Notes: generated by a model not told the origin, from the sequence alone. A stretch of 11,429 bases of DNA from Methanoculleus sp. UBA77 (GCA_002499455.1 DALN01000040.1:6855-18283); one strand, 5' to 3'; positions 1 to 7,284 are shown, counted from the first letter of the stretch. Translations and numbers: made by a program.

Positions 1-305
1 ATCGAGAAGACGAGGCCGAGGATCAGGGTGTGCGAGATCCCTTTCGCCGCGATATCGTACTCCTTCGCCCCGTAATGGCGCGAGACGAAGGCGGTGTTCG
101 CGGTGACGATGCCGATGATGATGGTCATAAGCACCATGACGACCGAGGTGCTCATGGCGACGCCGGCGATGGCCTCCGCTCCCAGCCGGCCGACGAAGAA
201 GAGGTCGACCAGCTCAAGACCGCTCTGCAACAGATTCGCGGCCACGATCGGCGCCGCTACAACGAGGAGACCCCGGAAGAGATCCCCCTCTGTCAGGTCG
301 CTCAT
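1..305 (-). CDS. MATE-family efflux transporter, N-terminal part (runs off window start)
   Basis: Only the first 101 residues lie in the window. They begin MSDLTEGDLFRGLLVVAAPI and continue with a hydrophobic segment (about 12-38), the stretch DLFFVGRLGAEAIAG (34-48), a second membrane segment (about 48-70) and TAFVSRHYGAKEYD (71-84). The FVGRLG...AIAG motif and the following A-FVSRHYGAK loop are typical of the first helices of MATE (NorM/DinF-like) multidrug and metabolite antiporters, which use a sodium or proton gradient to export cationic compounds from the cytoplasm. The ATG at 303-305 overlaps the TGA of the upstream 277-aa membrane protein gene (ATGA, 4 bp), and no Shine-Dalgarno is visible, so translation is probably coupled. 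The substrate cannot be told. Roughly 350 residues are expected beyond the window edge. Confidence 0.88.
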   Translation of the reverse strand, partial: MSDLTEGDLFRGLLVVAAPIVAANLLQSGLELVDLFFVGRLGAEAIAGVAMSTSVVMVLMTIIIGIVTANTAFVSRHYGAKEYDIAAKGISHTLILGLVFS

Positions 306-1135
306 GCGGTCAGTTTGTCTTTGTACGAGTCCAGGATCTGGATGATGAAACGCTGGTGCTCCTCAAGGGCCTGCTCATCGTCGGGAGAGGTCTCGATCCC
401 GACTGCGTAGAGCAGGACCAGCGCGTTGTCGAGGTCGAGCGCTGCCGGGTCCTCGATCTGGTCGGGGGTGAGACGGATGGCGAGGTTGTCGTAATCTTCC
501 GGAAGGAAGGTCTGCTCGGGGCTTGTCGTCACGCGGGAATCGGCGAAGTCGACAGCCCGCTCCCGGAGGACCAGGAGGGCCCGTTCCAGCGCGCCGGGAC
601 GCGGGGTAACCTTCTCGAGCCGGGCAAGCGCAGCCGTAATCTTCTCGACAGCGTTCCCGTAGAGCCCGAACTTATATGTCAGCAGGCCCTGCGCGATCAG
701 GTGACCGGTCTCCTCGTCGATCACGGCATGGATCGGCTCAAGCCGGCCGATATACTCATTTAATATCTGCTTCATTGATTTCTTCCCTGGTTTGGGGGCA
801 TTAAACAATCTTTCCACTCGCACCGAAAGAAGGGTGATCGTCGCCGCGTAGAATGTCTGAACAATCGGTCCGGAACTGAAGTCGTTCGGGACGATAAAGA
901 TGAGAAATGCGTAGAGCGGCGTAAAGAGCGAGACGATGTCCTTGCGGGGTTTGAGATAAGCCTGGTAGAAGAGAGCACACGAGGCGATCACGCACCCTGC
1001 GATGCCCGGCAAGTCGGTGGTCAGAAGGCCCGCGAGGGACAGCAGCACTCCAATCCCGATACCCCCGAACGAGACTGCAGGAACTGCTATCCAGAGGCGT
1101 TGCGCGGGCCTGGATCTGTCGGTGTCTGTCGTCAT
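302..1135 (-). CDS. Four-helix membrane protein with cytosolic C-terminal domain, function unknown
   Basis: I do not recognise a named family. The 277-residue protein has a short polar, Arg/Asp-rich N-terminus, then four hydrophobic segments at about 14-38, 43-61, 66-83 and 90-106. A basic linker (KPGKKSMK, about 115-122) leads to a soluble, mostly helical C-terminal half (about 123-277) that is acidic toward its end (SPDDEQALEEHQ). There is no signal peptide, catalytic motif or metal site that I can point to. It lies 111 bp downstream of the coiled-coil gene and overlaps the MATE transporter gene by 4 bp. It may therefore be an accessory to, or simply be co-expressed with, that transporter; this is inference from gene order only. 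The ATG at 1133-1135 is the first in frame after an AT-rich spacer, and no clear Shine-Dalgarno precedes it. Confidence 0.8.
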   Translation of the reverse strand: MTTDTDRSRPAQRLWIAVPAVSFGGIGIGVLLSLAGLLTTDLPGIAGCVIASCALFYQAYLKPRKDIVSLFTPLYAFLIFIVPNDFSSGPIVQTFYAATITLLSVRVERLFNAPKPGKKSMKQILNEYIGRLEPIHAVIDEETGHLIAQGLLTYKFGLYGNAVEKITAALARLEKVTPRPGALERALLVLRERAVDFADSRVTTSPEQTFLPEDYDNLAIRLTPDQIEDPAALDLDNALVLLYAVGIETSPDDEQALEEHQRFIIQILDSYKDKLTA

Positions 1136-1164
1136 CGATTACTCGGTTAAGTGTTTGTACGCAG

Positions 1165-1192
1165 GGGATAAACAGGGTTTCTCTTTTATTTC
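1165..1192 (-). promoter_or_regulatory. Putative archaeal promoter for the 277-aa membrane protein / MATE pair
   Basis: In an otherwise GC-rich spacer (1136-1246) the minus strand carries AATAAAAG (about 1183-1190) and GTTTATC (about 1167-1173). Both resemble archaeal TATA boxes. With the usual 25-27 nt offset they would place transcription starts near 1160 or 1143, that is a leader of roughly 25 or 8 nt before the ATG at 1135. Which box is used, if either, cannot be decided from sequence. The genes might also be read through from upstream. Confidence 0.35.
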
Positions 1193-1246
1193 GGTGCTCA
1201 TGCTCCGGACTCGAGGCCTGACGATTTCTGCTCCCGGCCTTCAGGG

Positions 1247-2548
1247 TCAGGAAGCCGGTGGAGGGAGGTCGGGGACCTCCACCTCCACGCCCCGGCCCGC
1301 AAGAGCGGCTGCAGCAGAACGGAGGTGCTCGCGCTCTGCGGCATACGTGGCCCGCAACGTCTCCTGCTGGCGCTCTGCACGGTCCTTCGCGGATACCGCG
1401 GCATCGCGCTCCCGTGCGAGTTCCGATAGCCGCTTCGTGAGGCGCTCCTCCTCGACCACGGCCGGGAGGGCGGCACGGCTCTCCTGCAACGCCGCGCGCC
1501 GGCCGGCAAGCTCCTGCTCGCGGTGCAGGGCCCGCCGCATCGCTTCGGGAAGGGTGTCGGGGTCCGAGAAGAGGCGGACCTCATCCTGGTTCTTGAGGAG
1601 AAGATCTCCCCGCCCGATCATGGCAAGGATTGGCGGCATGGCCGCCACGGTCAGCCCGATCGGGTCTTCCCGGCCGTCCATGAGGCTGCCGGTGCAGGCG
1701 TTGAGGGCCCTCTCGACCGCTCTGGCTGCATCGGCCTCCCCTGCCTTTGCGGCCACCTTCTCCGCTTTGCGGAAGACATGGACGGCGGAGGCCCGCAGGG
1801 CGGCGAGTTCCCGTCCGGCCTCTTCGATTGCGGCGTCGAGGTCCCGGAGCTGCCCGTCGACCTCCTGCAACCGGCCGTACTCGGGACGTACCCTGAGAGC
1901 AGCAAGGCTCTCTTCTGCCTCCTTTCTCCCCCTCTCCGCCTCCCCAAGTGCCGTCCCGGACTCCAGAACCCTTGCGGAGGCGGCCGGGTACTCCTCGCGA
2001 ACCCGGAGAAGAGATGCATACGACTCCCGGGCAACCGTCACGTCCTGCCGGTCCGCCCGGACGCGTGCGATCACCTCCGTCATCGTGTTGATCTCCCGTC
2101 CCAGATCCCTGACACCGGTGCGCACCTCCTTCATCTCGTCGGGGTAGAGAGCGGAGAGGTACTTTCCCTGCCCTTTCACCGCCCGGATCGCGTTCTTCAG
2201 GATCTCGGCGGCAACGGCGTAGAAGGCCTCCGGGTCGCCGGAGGGCTCGCGGGCGAGGATCTGGGCCATGGACTTCGTAAACCCCGGCAGCGCCTTCTTT
2301 GAGATGTCGCGGAGCCGGGGAGGAACCTCCTCGGCACCCTCCGCCGTCTCCATACGGGCGACGACACCGCGGAGGCTCTCGAGGGCGCCCGCGATCGCCT
2401 CCCGCGACGGGGCCGTCGTGTTCAGGAGATCGTTCTCGATCTCCTCCTCCCGGGCATCCAGCCACGCAGGGAGAGCGTCGAAGGAGAGTTCCAGGGTCTC
2501 TTCTGCCGGCTCGGCCCGCCGGAAGAGGTCTCGCAGTTGCTTGAACAT
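1247..2548 (-). CDS. Coiled-coil protein, function unknown
   Basis: A 433-residue, highly charged, Ala/Glu/Arg-rich protein with no membrane segment. The first part (about 1-170) is an amphipathic helical region (MFKQLRDLFRRAEP at the N-terminus, then SFDALPAWLDAREEEIENDLL). Long heptad-like stretches follow at about 150-255 and 330-420 (for example ERGRKEAEESLAALR and RLSELARERDAAVSAKDRAERQ), separated by a more hydrophobic patch, IGLTVAAMPPILAMIGRGDLLL (near 295-318). The C-terminus is proline-rich (VEVPDLPPPAS). I see no nucleotide-binding or catalytic motif. It could be a scaffold or cytoskeletal protein of the kind often annotated as a coiled-coil hypothetical in methanogens, but no function can be assigned. 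GGTGA directly before the ATG (2549-2556 region) may act as a short-spaced ribosome binding site. It lies 44 bp after nadM on the same strand. Confidence 0.82.
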   Translation of the reverse strand: MFKQLRDLFRRAEPAEETLELSFDALPAWLDAREEEIENDLLNTTAPSREAIAGALESLRGVVARMETAEGAEEVPPRLRDISKKALPGFTKSMAQILAREPSGDPEAFYAVAAEILKNAIRAVKGQGKYLSALYPDEMKEVRTGVRDLGREINTMTEVIARVRADRQDVTVARESYASLLRVREEYPAASARVLESGTALGEAERGRKEAEESLAALRVRPEYGRLQEVDGQLRDLDAAIEEAGRELAALRASAVHVFRKAEKVAAKAGEADAARAVERALNACTGSLMDGREDPIGLTVAAMPPILAMIGRGDLLLKNQDEVRLFSDPDTLPEAMRRALHREQELAGRRAALQESRAALPAVVEEERLTKRLSELARERDAAVSAKDRAERQQETLRATYAAEREHLRSAAAALAGRGVEVEVPDLPPPAS

Positions 2549-2551
2549 GAT

Positions 2552-2593
2552 TCACCCGATTATGGCGGCCATCCCCATCAGGGTTCCGCCCAT
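2552..2593 (-). CDS. Possible 13-residue micro-ORF between nadM and the coiled-coil gene
   Basis: The minus strand reads MGGTLMGMAAIIG followed by TGA. Its ATG overlaps the nadM stop as TGATG, and its own TGA (2552-2554) ends three bases before the ATG of the coiled-coil gene. The peptide is hydrophobic. The arrangement would let ribosomes pass from nadM to the coiled-coil gene by successive re-initiation. The stretch is so short that it can easily arise by chance, and no homolog is known to me. Confidence 0.2.
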   Translation of the reverse strand: MGGTLMGMAAIIG

Positions 2594-3099
2594 CAGTCGC
2601 TCCCCGCGATACGCTGGAGGCGCTCCACACCGTGGATCTCGCGGATGACGTCCACCACGGCCTGGGGAACCAGATGCTCCCAGGGTTCGCCGTCGAGCAT
2701 CCGCTGCCGGATGACGGTGCCGGAGTGCGTCAACCGCTCATACATGTCGGGCGACTGGACGTCGACCCCTGCCTCGGTGAAGAGCTGCACGACGAGAGGG
2801 TTCGAGGAGTAGACCGTATCGAACGGCGGGGTCATCGCCCGGACGTGGGCAACCCAGAGGGCGTTCCTCTGGACATCCTCGATCGGGATGACGTAGAACG
2901 GGCAGTCAAGATCCGCGAGCGCCCGGGTCAGCATCAGCACCCGTTCCCCGGCCGTAAACGGATTCGCCACGGTGTGGGAGACCTGGGCGCTCCCCACCCC
3001 GATGACGATCTCGTCGGCAGAGCAGGCTATCCGCTCCAGCACCGACTGGTGGCCGTTATGGTAGGGCTGGAACCGCCCGATGTAGAACCCCCGGCTCAT
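2593..3099 (-). CDS. nadM: Nicotinamide-nucleotide adenylyltransferase (archaeal NadM type)
   Basis: The product transfers AMP from ATP to NMN (and in several archaeal enzymes also to NaMN), giving NAD or NaAD in the cytosol. The 168-residue length fits the compact archaeal NadM family (about 170). The N-terminus MSRGFYIGRFQPYHNGHQSV contains the nucleotidyltransferase signature GRFQPYHNGH, where the H-x-G-H histidines bind the ATP phosphates. IVIGVGSAQVSHTVANPFTAGER (about 34-56) and a C-terminal LTHSGTVIRQRML segment match the second conserved nucleotide-binding loop (the ISGTxIR-like motif). The reading frame is open far upstream, but the ATG at 3097-3099 is the only start that puts the signature at the N-terminus. 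It overlaps the larB TGA by 4 bp. The Shine-Dalgarno is poorly placed, so translation is probably coupled to larB. Confidence 0.95.
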   Translation of the reverse strand: MSRGFYIGRFQPYHNGHQSVLERIACSADEIVIGVGSAQVSHTVANPFTAGERVLMLTRALADLDCPFYVIPIEDVQRNALWVAHVRAMTPPFDTVYSSNPLVVQLFTEAGVDVQSPDMYERLTHSGTVIRQRMLDGEPWEHLVPQAVVDVIREIHGVERLQRIAGSD

Positions 3100-3869
3100 C
3101 TCCGTCTGCCCCCGTGCGCGACCTGCGCGGCGAACGCGCCCGCCGTGAACCCGGCGTCGATGTTCACGACCGCAAGCACCGAGCAGGCCTGGAGCATGCT
3201 CGCAAGCGCCGCTTCGCCGCCGCCCATGTAGCCGTAGCCGGTGCTCACGGGGACGCCGATCACCGGCCGGTCGACGAGACCGGCGACGATCGCGGGAAGC
3301 GTCCCCTCCCGCCCGGCGGCCACGATGAAGACGTCTGCCGGTATCAGGTCTTTCAACGCCGAGAAGAGGCGGTGGATCCCCGCCACCCCGACGTCGTACG
3401 CGGTCCTGACCTCGCATCCCATCTCCTCGGCGATCAGCCTCGCCTCCTCGGCGACGGGGATATCGGAGGTGCCTGCCGTGAGGATGGCGACGGTCCCGAC
3501 GCGGGGGCCGGGTTCGCCGCCCGTCGAGAGGATGACGGCCCGTGCCGCCTCCCGGTGCTCCATCCGGACGTCCGACGGCAGCCGTGCCTGCAGGGCGGCG
3601 AGGTGCTCGGGCGAGACCCTCGTCGCAACGCACCGACCGGCCGCCTTCACCTGCGCGAGCATGATCTCTGCAAAGGCCGCAGGCTCCTTTCCCTCGGCGA
3701 GCACCACCTCCGGCATCCCGCAGCGCACGCTCCGCCCGGTGTCGATCCGGGCCATGCCGTCGATCACCTCTATGCGGAGGCCTTCGAGGGCCTCCGCCGC
3801 CTCGTCCTCAGATACCTCACCGTTACGATACATCCGGAGGATGTCCCTGATGGTGGCATTCGGCAGCAT
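3096..3869 (-). CDS. larB: Nickel-pincer cofactor biosynthesis protein LarB (NaAD carboxylase/hydrolase)
   Basis: LarB carboxylates C5 of the pyridinium ring of nicotinic acid adenine dinucleotide and splits the phosphoanhydride, giving the carboxylated mononucleotide that LarE and LarC turn into the nickel-pincer nucleotide of LarA-type racemases. The 257 residues match the family length (about 250). A helical N-terminal domain is followed by a PurE-like domain with VAILTAGTSDIPVAEEA (127-143), YDVGVAGIHRL (158-168), AAGREGTLPAIVAGL (184-198) and STGYGYMGGGEAAL (209-222). From memory, the key residues of the Lactiplantibacillus enzyme are Glu180 and Cys221. Glu188 and Cys229 here keep the same spacing of 41, so the active site appears intact. 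nadM overlaps its 3' end by 4 bp. larC, larE and larA are not in the window. The start is preceded by an AT-rich TATA-like box but no strong ribosome binding site. Confidence 0.93.
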   Translation of the reverse strand: MLPNATIRDILRMYRNGEVSEDEAAEALEGLRIEVIDGMARIDTGRSVRCGMPEVVLAEGKEPAAFAEIMLAQVKAAGRCVATRVSPEHLAALQARLPSDVRMEHREAARAVILSTGGEPGPRVGTVAILTAGTSDIPVAEEARLIAEEMGCEVRTAYDVGVAGIHRLFSALKDLIPADVFIVAAGREGTLPAIVAGLVDRPVIGVPVSTGYGYMGGGEAALASMLQACSVLAVVNIDAGFTAGAFAAQVAHGGRRR

Positions 3870-3915
3870 GTCTCACAACAAAAATAGGAGTGGAAGTATA
3901 ATATTACTTCATCTC
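3870..3915. promoter_or_regulatory. Compact divergent promoter between larB and the small membrane protein gene
   Basis: The whole spacer between two opposed ATGs is 46 bp. It contains TATAATATTA at 3897-3906, about 32 nt before the larB ATG, and AAAAATAG at 3880-3887, about 30 nt before the plus-strand ATG at 3916. Neither gene has a good Shine-Dalgarno; the plus gene is preceded by ACTTCATCTC. At the usual archaeal TATA-to-start distance both transcripts would be leaderless or nearly so. The assignments are inferred from spacing only. Confidence 0.5.
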
Positions 3916-4248
3916 ATGTCCTACCTCGTCTACGTCGCAGGGTTCGGCGTTGCCGTCACCGTTTTCCTGTGGCTCCGCGACCTGCGGATATTTTACCGGA
4001 CAGGCCTTGCCGGCTACCGGAAGGCGGCGTACTATGGCGTCCCCTGCACGGCAATCAGCCTGCTCGGTTTCTTTGTCACCGCGGCTGCCGGGGGCTGGGA
4101 GTATCTCGGCCTCGGTCTGGTGCTGTTAGGTCTCTACCTCCAGGGCCGGGTCGACCGGGAGAACGTCTGGCACGGCGAAGGCACCATGGAACGTTTCTTC
4201 GGCAGGGCAGAGCGCACAAAAGATAAGGGTTCGCGCAAGAGACTTTAG
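3916..4248 (+). CDS. Small membrane protein, function unknown
   Basis: A 110-residue protein that I do not recognise. It opens with a hydrophobic helix (MSYLVYVAGFGVAVTVFLWL, 1-20), has a basic, Tyr/Arg-rich loop (RDLRIFYRTGLAGYRKAAYYG), a second helix around residues 40-59 (GVPCTAISLLGFFVTAAA), a third around 62-77 (EYLGLGLVLLGLYLQG), and a strongly basic cytosolic tail ending KDKGSRKRL. The frame stays open upstream inside the larB antisense strand, including an ATG at 3868, but the ATG at 3916 starts the first membrane helix cleanly and leaves room for a promoter. It ends 14 bp before hisS, so it probably leads the hisS-top6B-top6A operon, although hisS also has its own ribosome binding site. 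Confidence 0.75.
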   Translation: MSYLVYVAGFGVAVTVFLWLRDLRIFYRTGLAGYRKAAYYGVPCTAISLLGFFVTAAAGGWEYLGLGLVLLGLYLQGRVDRENVWHGEGTMERFFGRAERTKDKGSRKRL

Positions 4249-4251
4249 TTC

Positions 4252-4256
4252 AGGAG
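4252..4256 (+). promoter_or_regulatory. Ribosome binding site of hisS
   Basis: AGGAG six bases before the ATG at 4263 matches the anti-Shine-Dalgarno of archaeal 16S rRNA. It fixes the hisS start and contrasts with the leaderless-looking gene just upstream. Confidence 0.75.
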
Positions 4257-4262
4257 AATACG

Positions 4263-5495
4263 ATGCTTCAAAAACCACGGGGAACACGGGACTTTTTACC
4301 CGACGAGATGGAACGGCGGCGGCTTATCGAACGGCGGATGCGGGAGGCGGCCCGCCGGTGGGGATACCGGGAGGTCTGCACCCCGGACTTCGAGAACCTC
4401 GAACTCTTCACGATGAAGTCCGGCGAGGGGATCATCCAGGAGATGTACGTCTTCGAGGACAAGGGCGGGAGGCAGCTGACCCTCCGGCCGGAAGTGACCG
4501 CAGCGGTGCTGCGGATGTACGTCAACGAGGGCAAGGTACTCCCGAAACCGATCCGCTGGTGCTACTTCGCCGACTGCTTCCGCTACGAGCGGCCCCAGAA
4601 AGGCCGGTACCGGCAGTTCTGGCAGTTCGGCGTCGAGCTGATCGGCGCGGACACGGCGAGCGCCGACGCCGAGGTGATCATGCTCGCCGACGAGGCGCTC
4701 CGGTCGAGCGGGGTCACCTTCGACCTCCACGTCGGCCACCTCGCGCCGATGAAACACCTCCTCGCCGATCTCGCCCCCGGCGACCAGCGGGCGATCATGG
4801 CGTACCTCGACAAGCACGATAAGGAAGGACTCAAAGCCGCGCTCGTCGAGAAGAACCTCACCCACCTCGCCGAACCCCTTGCGGCGCTCGGAGAGTGCCG
4901 CGACGTCGCGGAGGTCTTTGAGGTCGCGGGCGACGTCCCCGAGCGTGCCCGGATCGAGGAGACGTTTGCGCTCCTCGACTCCCAGAAGATCGCCTACCGG
5001 CCCGACTTCGGGATCGCCCGCGGACTCGACTACTATACGGGGATGGTCTTTGAGGGGTTCGCCCAGAACCTCGGCGCCGAGAACCAGATCCTTGGCGGCG
5101 GCACCTACCGGCTCGCCCACCTCTTCGGCGGCGACGATGTCGCCTCCTGCGGGTTCGCCATCGGATTCGACCGGGTCATGGTCTCGATCGGGGACTTTAG
5201 CCTCGCGAGCGGGCCTGTCGTCGGTGTCGTCTGCACGCCCGATGCACGGGCGCGGGCGCTCGAGGTCGCCCGGGCATTCCGGGGCGCAGGGATCAGGACC
5301 GAGGTCGACCTGATGCAGCGGGGGATGGGCGCCCAGCTCGCCCACGCCGCAAAGACCGCCGACTTCGCCGTGGTGCTCGGAAAGCGCGAGGTCGAGGCGG
5401 GGACGGTGACCCTCAAGGACCTCTCCTCCGGCGAGCAGCAGGAGCGGAGCCTTGAGGACGCCATCGCTGAGGTAGCGCGGCATGGTGCTTGCTGA
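4263..5495 (+). CDS. hisS: Histidyl-tRNA synthetase
   Basis: The class II synthetase that activates histidine with ATP and charges tRNA-His. The 410-residue length is normal for the shorter archaeal/bacterial form. The catalytic core shows the N-terminal PRGTRDFLPDE (5-15), motif 1 region helices, LTLRPEVTAAVLR (72-84), motif 2 as CFRYERPQKGRYRQFWQFG (105-123), the histidine-specific signature RGLDYYTG (253-260) and motif 3 SCGFAIGFDRVM (295-306). The C-terminal alpha/beta anticodon-binding domain spans about 318-410 (VVGVVCTPDARARALEVARA onward). All signature residues are present. The start is fixed by AGGAG. The last 14 bases overlap top6B, which ties expression of a translation enzyme to a DNA topoisomerase. 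Confidence 0.98.
   Translation: MLQKPRGTRDFLPDEMERRRLIERRMREAARRWGYREVCTPDFENLELFTMKSGEGIIQEMYVFEDKGGRQLTLRPEVTAAVLRMYVNEGKVLPKPIRWCYFADCFRYERPQKGRYRQFWQFGVELIGADTASADAEVIMLADEALRSSGVTFDLHVGHLAPMKHLLADLAPGDQRAIMAYLDKHDKEGLKAALVEKNLTHLAEPLAALGECRDVAEVFEVAGDVPERARIEETFALLDSQKIAYRPDFGIARGLDYYTGMVFEGFAQNLGAENQILGGGTYRLAHLFGGDDVASCGFAIGFDRVMVSIGDFSLASGPVVGVVCTPDARARALEVARAFRGAGIRTEVDLMQRGMGAQLAHAAKTADFAVVLGKREVEAGTVTLKDLSSGEQQERSLEDAIAEVARHGAC
5469..5473 (+). promoter_or_regulatory. Ribosome binding site of top6B inside hisS
   Basis: GAGGT eight bases before the ATG at 5482 lies within the final codons of hisS. It supports the 14-bp overlapping start rather than a later one. Confidence 0.55.
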
Positions 5496-7284
5496 GGACC
5501 TGGCGAAGCAGCAGCGGAGCATCAGCGTCGCGGAGTTCTTCGAGAAGAACAAGCACCTGCTCGGGTTCGACTCCCCGACGCGCGGGATCATCACCACCGT
5601 CAAGGAGGCGGTGGACAATGCCCTCGACGCCTGCGAGGAGGCGGAGGTCCTCCCCGACATCTTTGTCGGCGTGAAAAAGGTCGACGCCGAGGTCTACCGG
5701 ATCACCGTCGAGGACAACGGTCCCGGCATCGTCCCGGAGAACGTCCCCCTGGTCTTCGGGAAACTCCTCTACGGCTCCCGGTTCCACCAGATCCGGCAGA
5801 GCCGCGGGCAGCAGGGCATCGGGATCTCGGCGGCGGTGCTGTATGCCCAGCTCACCACCGGCACCCCGGCGCTCGTCATCTCCCGGACGGGGGCAAAAGC
5901 GCGGGCGCACCGGTTCGAGCTGATGATCCGGACCGAGACGAACGACCCGGAGATCGTCAGCCACGAGGAGGTCGACTGGGACCGGACGCACGGGACCCGG
6001 ATCGAGATCCAGTTCAAGAGCAACCTTGCGGCAAAGAAGCGGCTGCTCGACTACCTCCGCCTGACGGCGATCGTCAACCCGCATGCCCGGCTTACGGCCG
6101 ATATCGACGGCGAGGTGACTACTTTCGAGCGGGTGACGAGCGAGGTCCCGCCGTGCCCGAAACCCGTCCTTCCCCACCCGCACGGTATCGAGTTCGGGGC
6201 GCTGAAGCGTATTGCTGCCGCGAACACCGGGACCGTCGAGGAGTTCCTCATCGGCAGTTTCTCCCGCGTGGGGAAAAAGACCGCCGATGAGATGATCGCT
6301 CTTGCAAAACTCGACCCCGCCCGGAAGACCGCGACGCTCGACGCCGAGGAACTCAAGCGTCTCCTCGATGCCATGCAGAGCGTGAGGGTCCCTGCGCCGC
6401 TGGCGCAGCAGTGCCTCTCCCCGATCGGGGAAGACCTGATCTGCAAGGGGCTTGAGAAGGAGATCCAGCTCGACTTCGTCAGCGCCCGCACCCGGCCGAG
6501 TTCGGTCTTCGGCGGCCACTCGTTCGTCATCGAGGCGGCGATCGGCTACGGCGGCAAGATCCCTCCCGAAGGGAGCGCCCAGCTCTTCCGGTTCGCAAAC
6601 CGTGTCCCGCTCCTCTACCAGCAGGGCGCCTGCGCGATCACGAACTGCGTCTCCCAGGTGAACTGGAAGGGCTACGGCCTCTCACAGCAGGGGCTCCCCA
6701 TGGGCCCGGCGCTCATCATGGTCCACGTGGCTTCCACAAACGTCCCCTTCACGAGCGAGAGCAAGGACGCGGTCGCGTCCATCCCGGAGATCGAGCGCGA
6801 GATCGTCCTCGTCCTCCAGGAACTCGGCCGGGAACTCAAGAGTTACCTCTCCCGCCGGGACAAAAAGAAGCAGCAGGACGACCGTGCCCGGGCGATCTGC
6901 TCGGTCATTCCGGAGATTGCCCTGAAAGTGAGCGAGATCGTTGAACTCCCCCTGGTGGACACCTCCCCGATCGAGGGGAGGATCATGCGCAAGGTCGTCG
7001 CGAAGAAGCGGACGATCGACGGGAAGGTCCATATCGACGTGAATAACTACACGGCAAAGGAGGTTCCCCTCGTCCTCTACAACCTCTCGCGCGATAAGGC
7101 CGAGGACGCAGAGCCCCGGCCGGACTTCGTCGACGAATTTGATGGAGAATACAACAAGGTCTGGCGGTGCGTGCTCGCCCCCGGCGCGGCCTGGCGGATC
7201 GTCTACACGGGGACGGGCGACGGGTCGCTCGATCTTCGCGGCGTGGAGGATAACGTGAAAGTGGTGGTGGATCTCGATGTCTAG
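5482..7284 (+). CDS. top6B: DNA topoisomerase VI subunit B (ATPase)
   Basis: The GHKL ATPase subunit of the A2B2 type IIB topoisomerase that relaxes and decatenates DNA in archaea; ATP binding dimerises B and closes the gate around DNA. Visible in order: Bergerat-fold N-box KEAVDNALDACEEA (41-54, catalytic Glu42 and Mg-ligand Asn46), EDNGPG (77-82), SRGQQGIGISAA (107-118), a helix-two-turn-helix domain (about 235-310), and the transducer domain with FTSESKDAVA, whose Lys428 should be the ATP-contacting switch lysine. After that, residues about 515-600 form a beta-rich C-terminal domain, matching the Ig-like extension described for Methanosarcina Top6B and absent in Sulfolobus. The length of 600 fits the methanogen form. 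The start overlaps hisS by 14 bp and the end overlaps top6A by 8 bp. Confidence 0.98.
   Translation: MVLAEDLAKQQRSISVAEFFEKNKHLLGFDSPTRGIITTVKEAVDNALDACEEAEVLPDIFVGVKKVDAEVYRITVEDNGPGIVPENVPLVFGKLLYGSRFHQIRQSRGQQGIGISAAVLYAQLTTGTPALVISRTGAKARAHRFELMIRTETNDPEIVSHEEVDWDRTHGTRIEIQFKSNLAAKKRLLDYLRLTAIVNPHARLTADIDGEVTTFERVTSEVPPCPKPVLPHPHGIEFGALKRIAAANTGTVEEFLIGSFSRVGKKTADEMIALAKLDPARKTATLDAEELKRLLDAMQSVRVPAPLAQQCLSPIGEDLICKGLEKEIQLDFVSARTRPSSVFGGHSFVIEAAIGYGGKIPPEGSAQLFRFANRVPLLYQQGACAITNCVSQVNWKGYGLSQQGLPMGPALIMVHVASTNVPFTSESKDAVASIPEIEREIVLVLQELGRELKSYLSRRDKKKQQDDRARAICSVIPEIALKVSEIVELPLVDTSPIEGRIMRKVVAKKRTIDGKVHIDVNNYTAKEVPLVLYNLSRDKAEDAEPRPDFVDEFDGEYNKVWRCVLAPGAAWRIVYTGTGDGSLDLRGVEDNVKVVVDLDV

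Noticed and set aside
1002..2147. 381-aa plus-strand open frame opposite the coiled-coil gene
   Set aside because: Its Ser/Arg/Ala-rich composition is that of an antisense frame in high-GC DNA, and it crosses the 277-aa gene start and the intergenic promoter region.
3100..3633. Long in-frame extension upstream of nadM
   Set aside because: It lies wholly inside larB in another frame and is extremely Arg/Gly-rich. The NadM signature requires the start at 3099.
3241..3915. In-frame upstream extension of the small membrane protein
   Set aside because: It is antisense to larB, with low-complexity Ser/Ala/Arg content. The ATG at 3916 starts the first membrane helix.
4296..5660. 454-aa minus-strand frame opposite hisS
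   Set aside because: Antisense shadow, rich in Asp/Glu/Gly/Val. hisS is unambiguous on the other strand.
5413..6519. 368-aa minus-strand frame opposite top6B
   Set aside because: Antisense shadow of a clearly identified topoisomerase gene.
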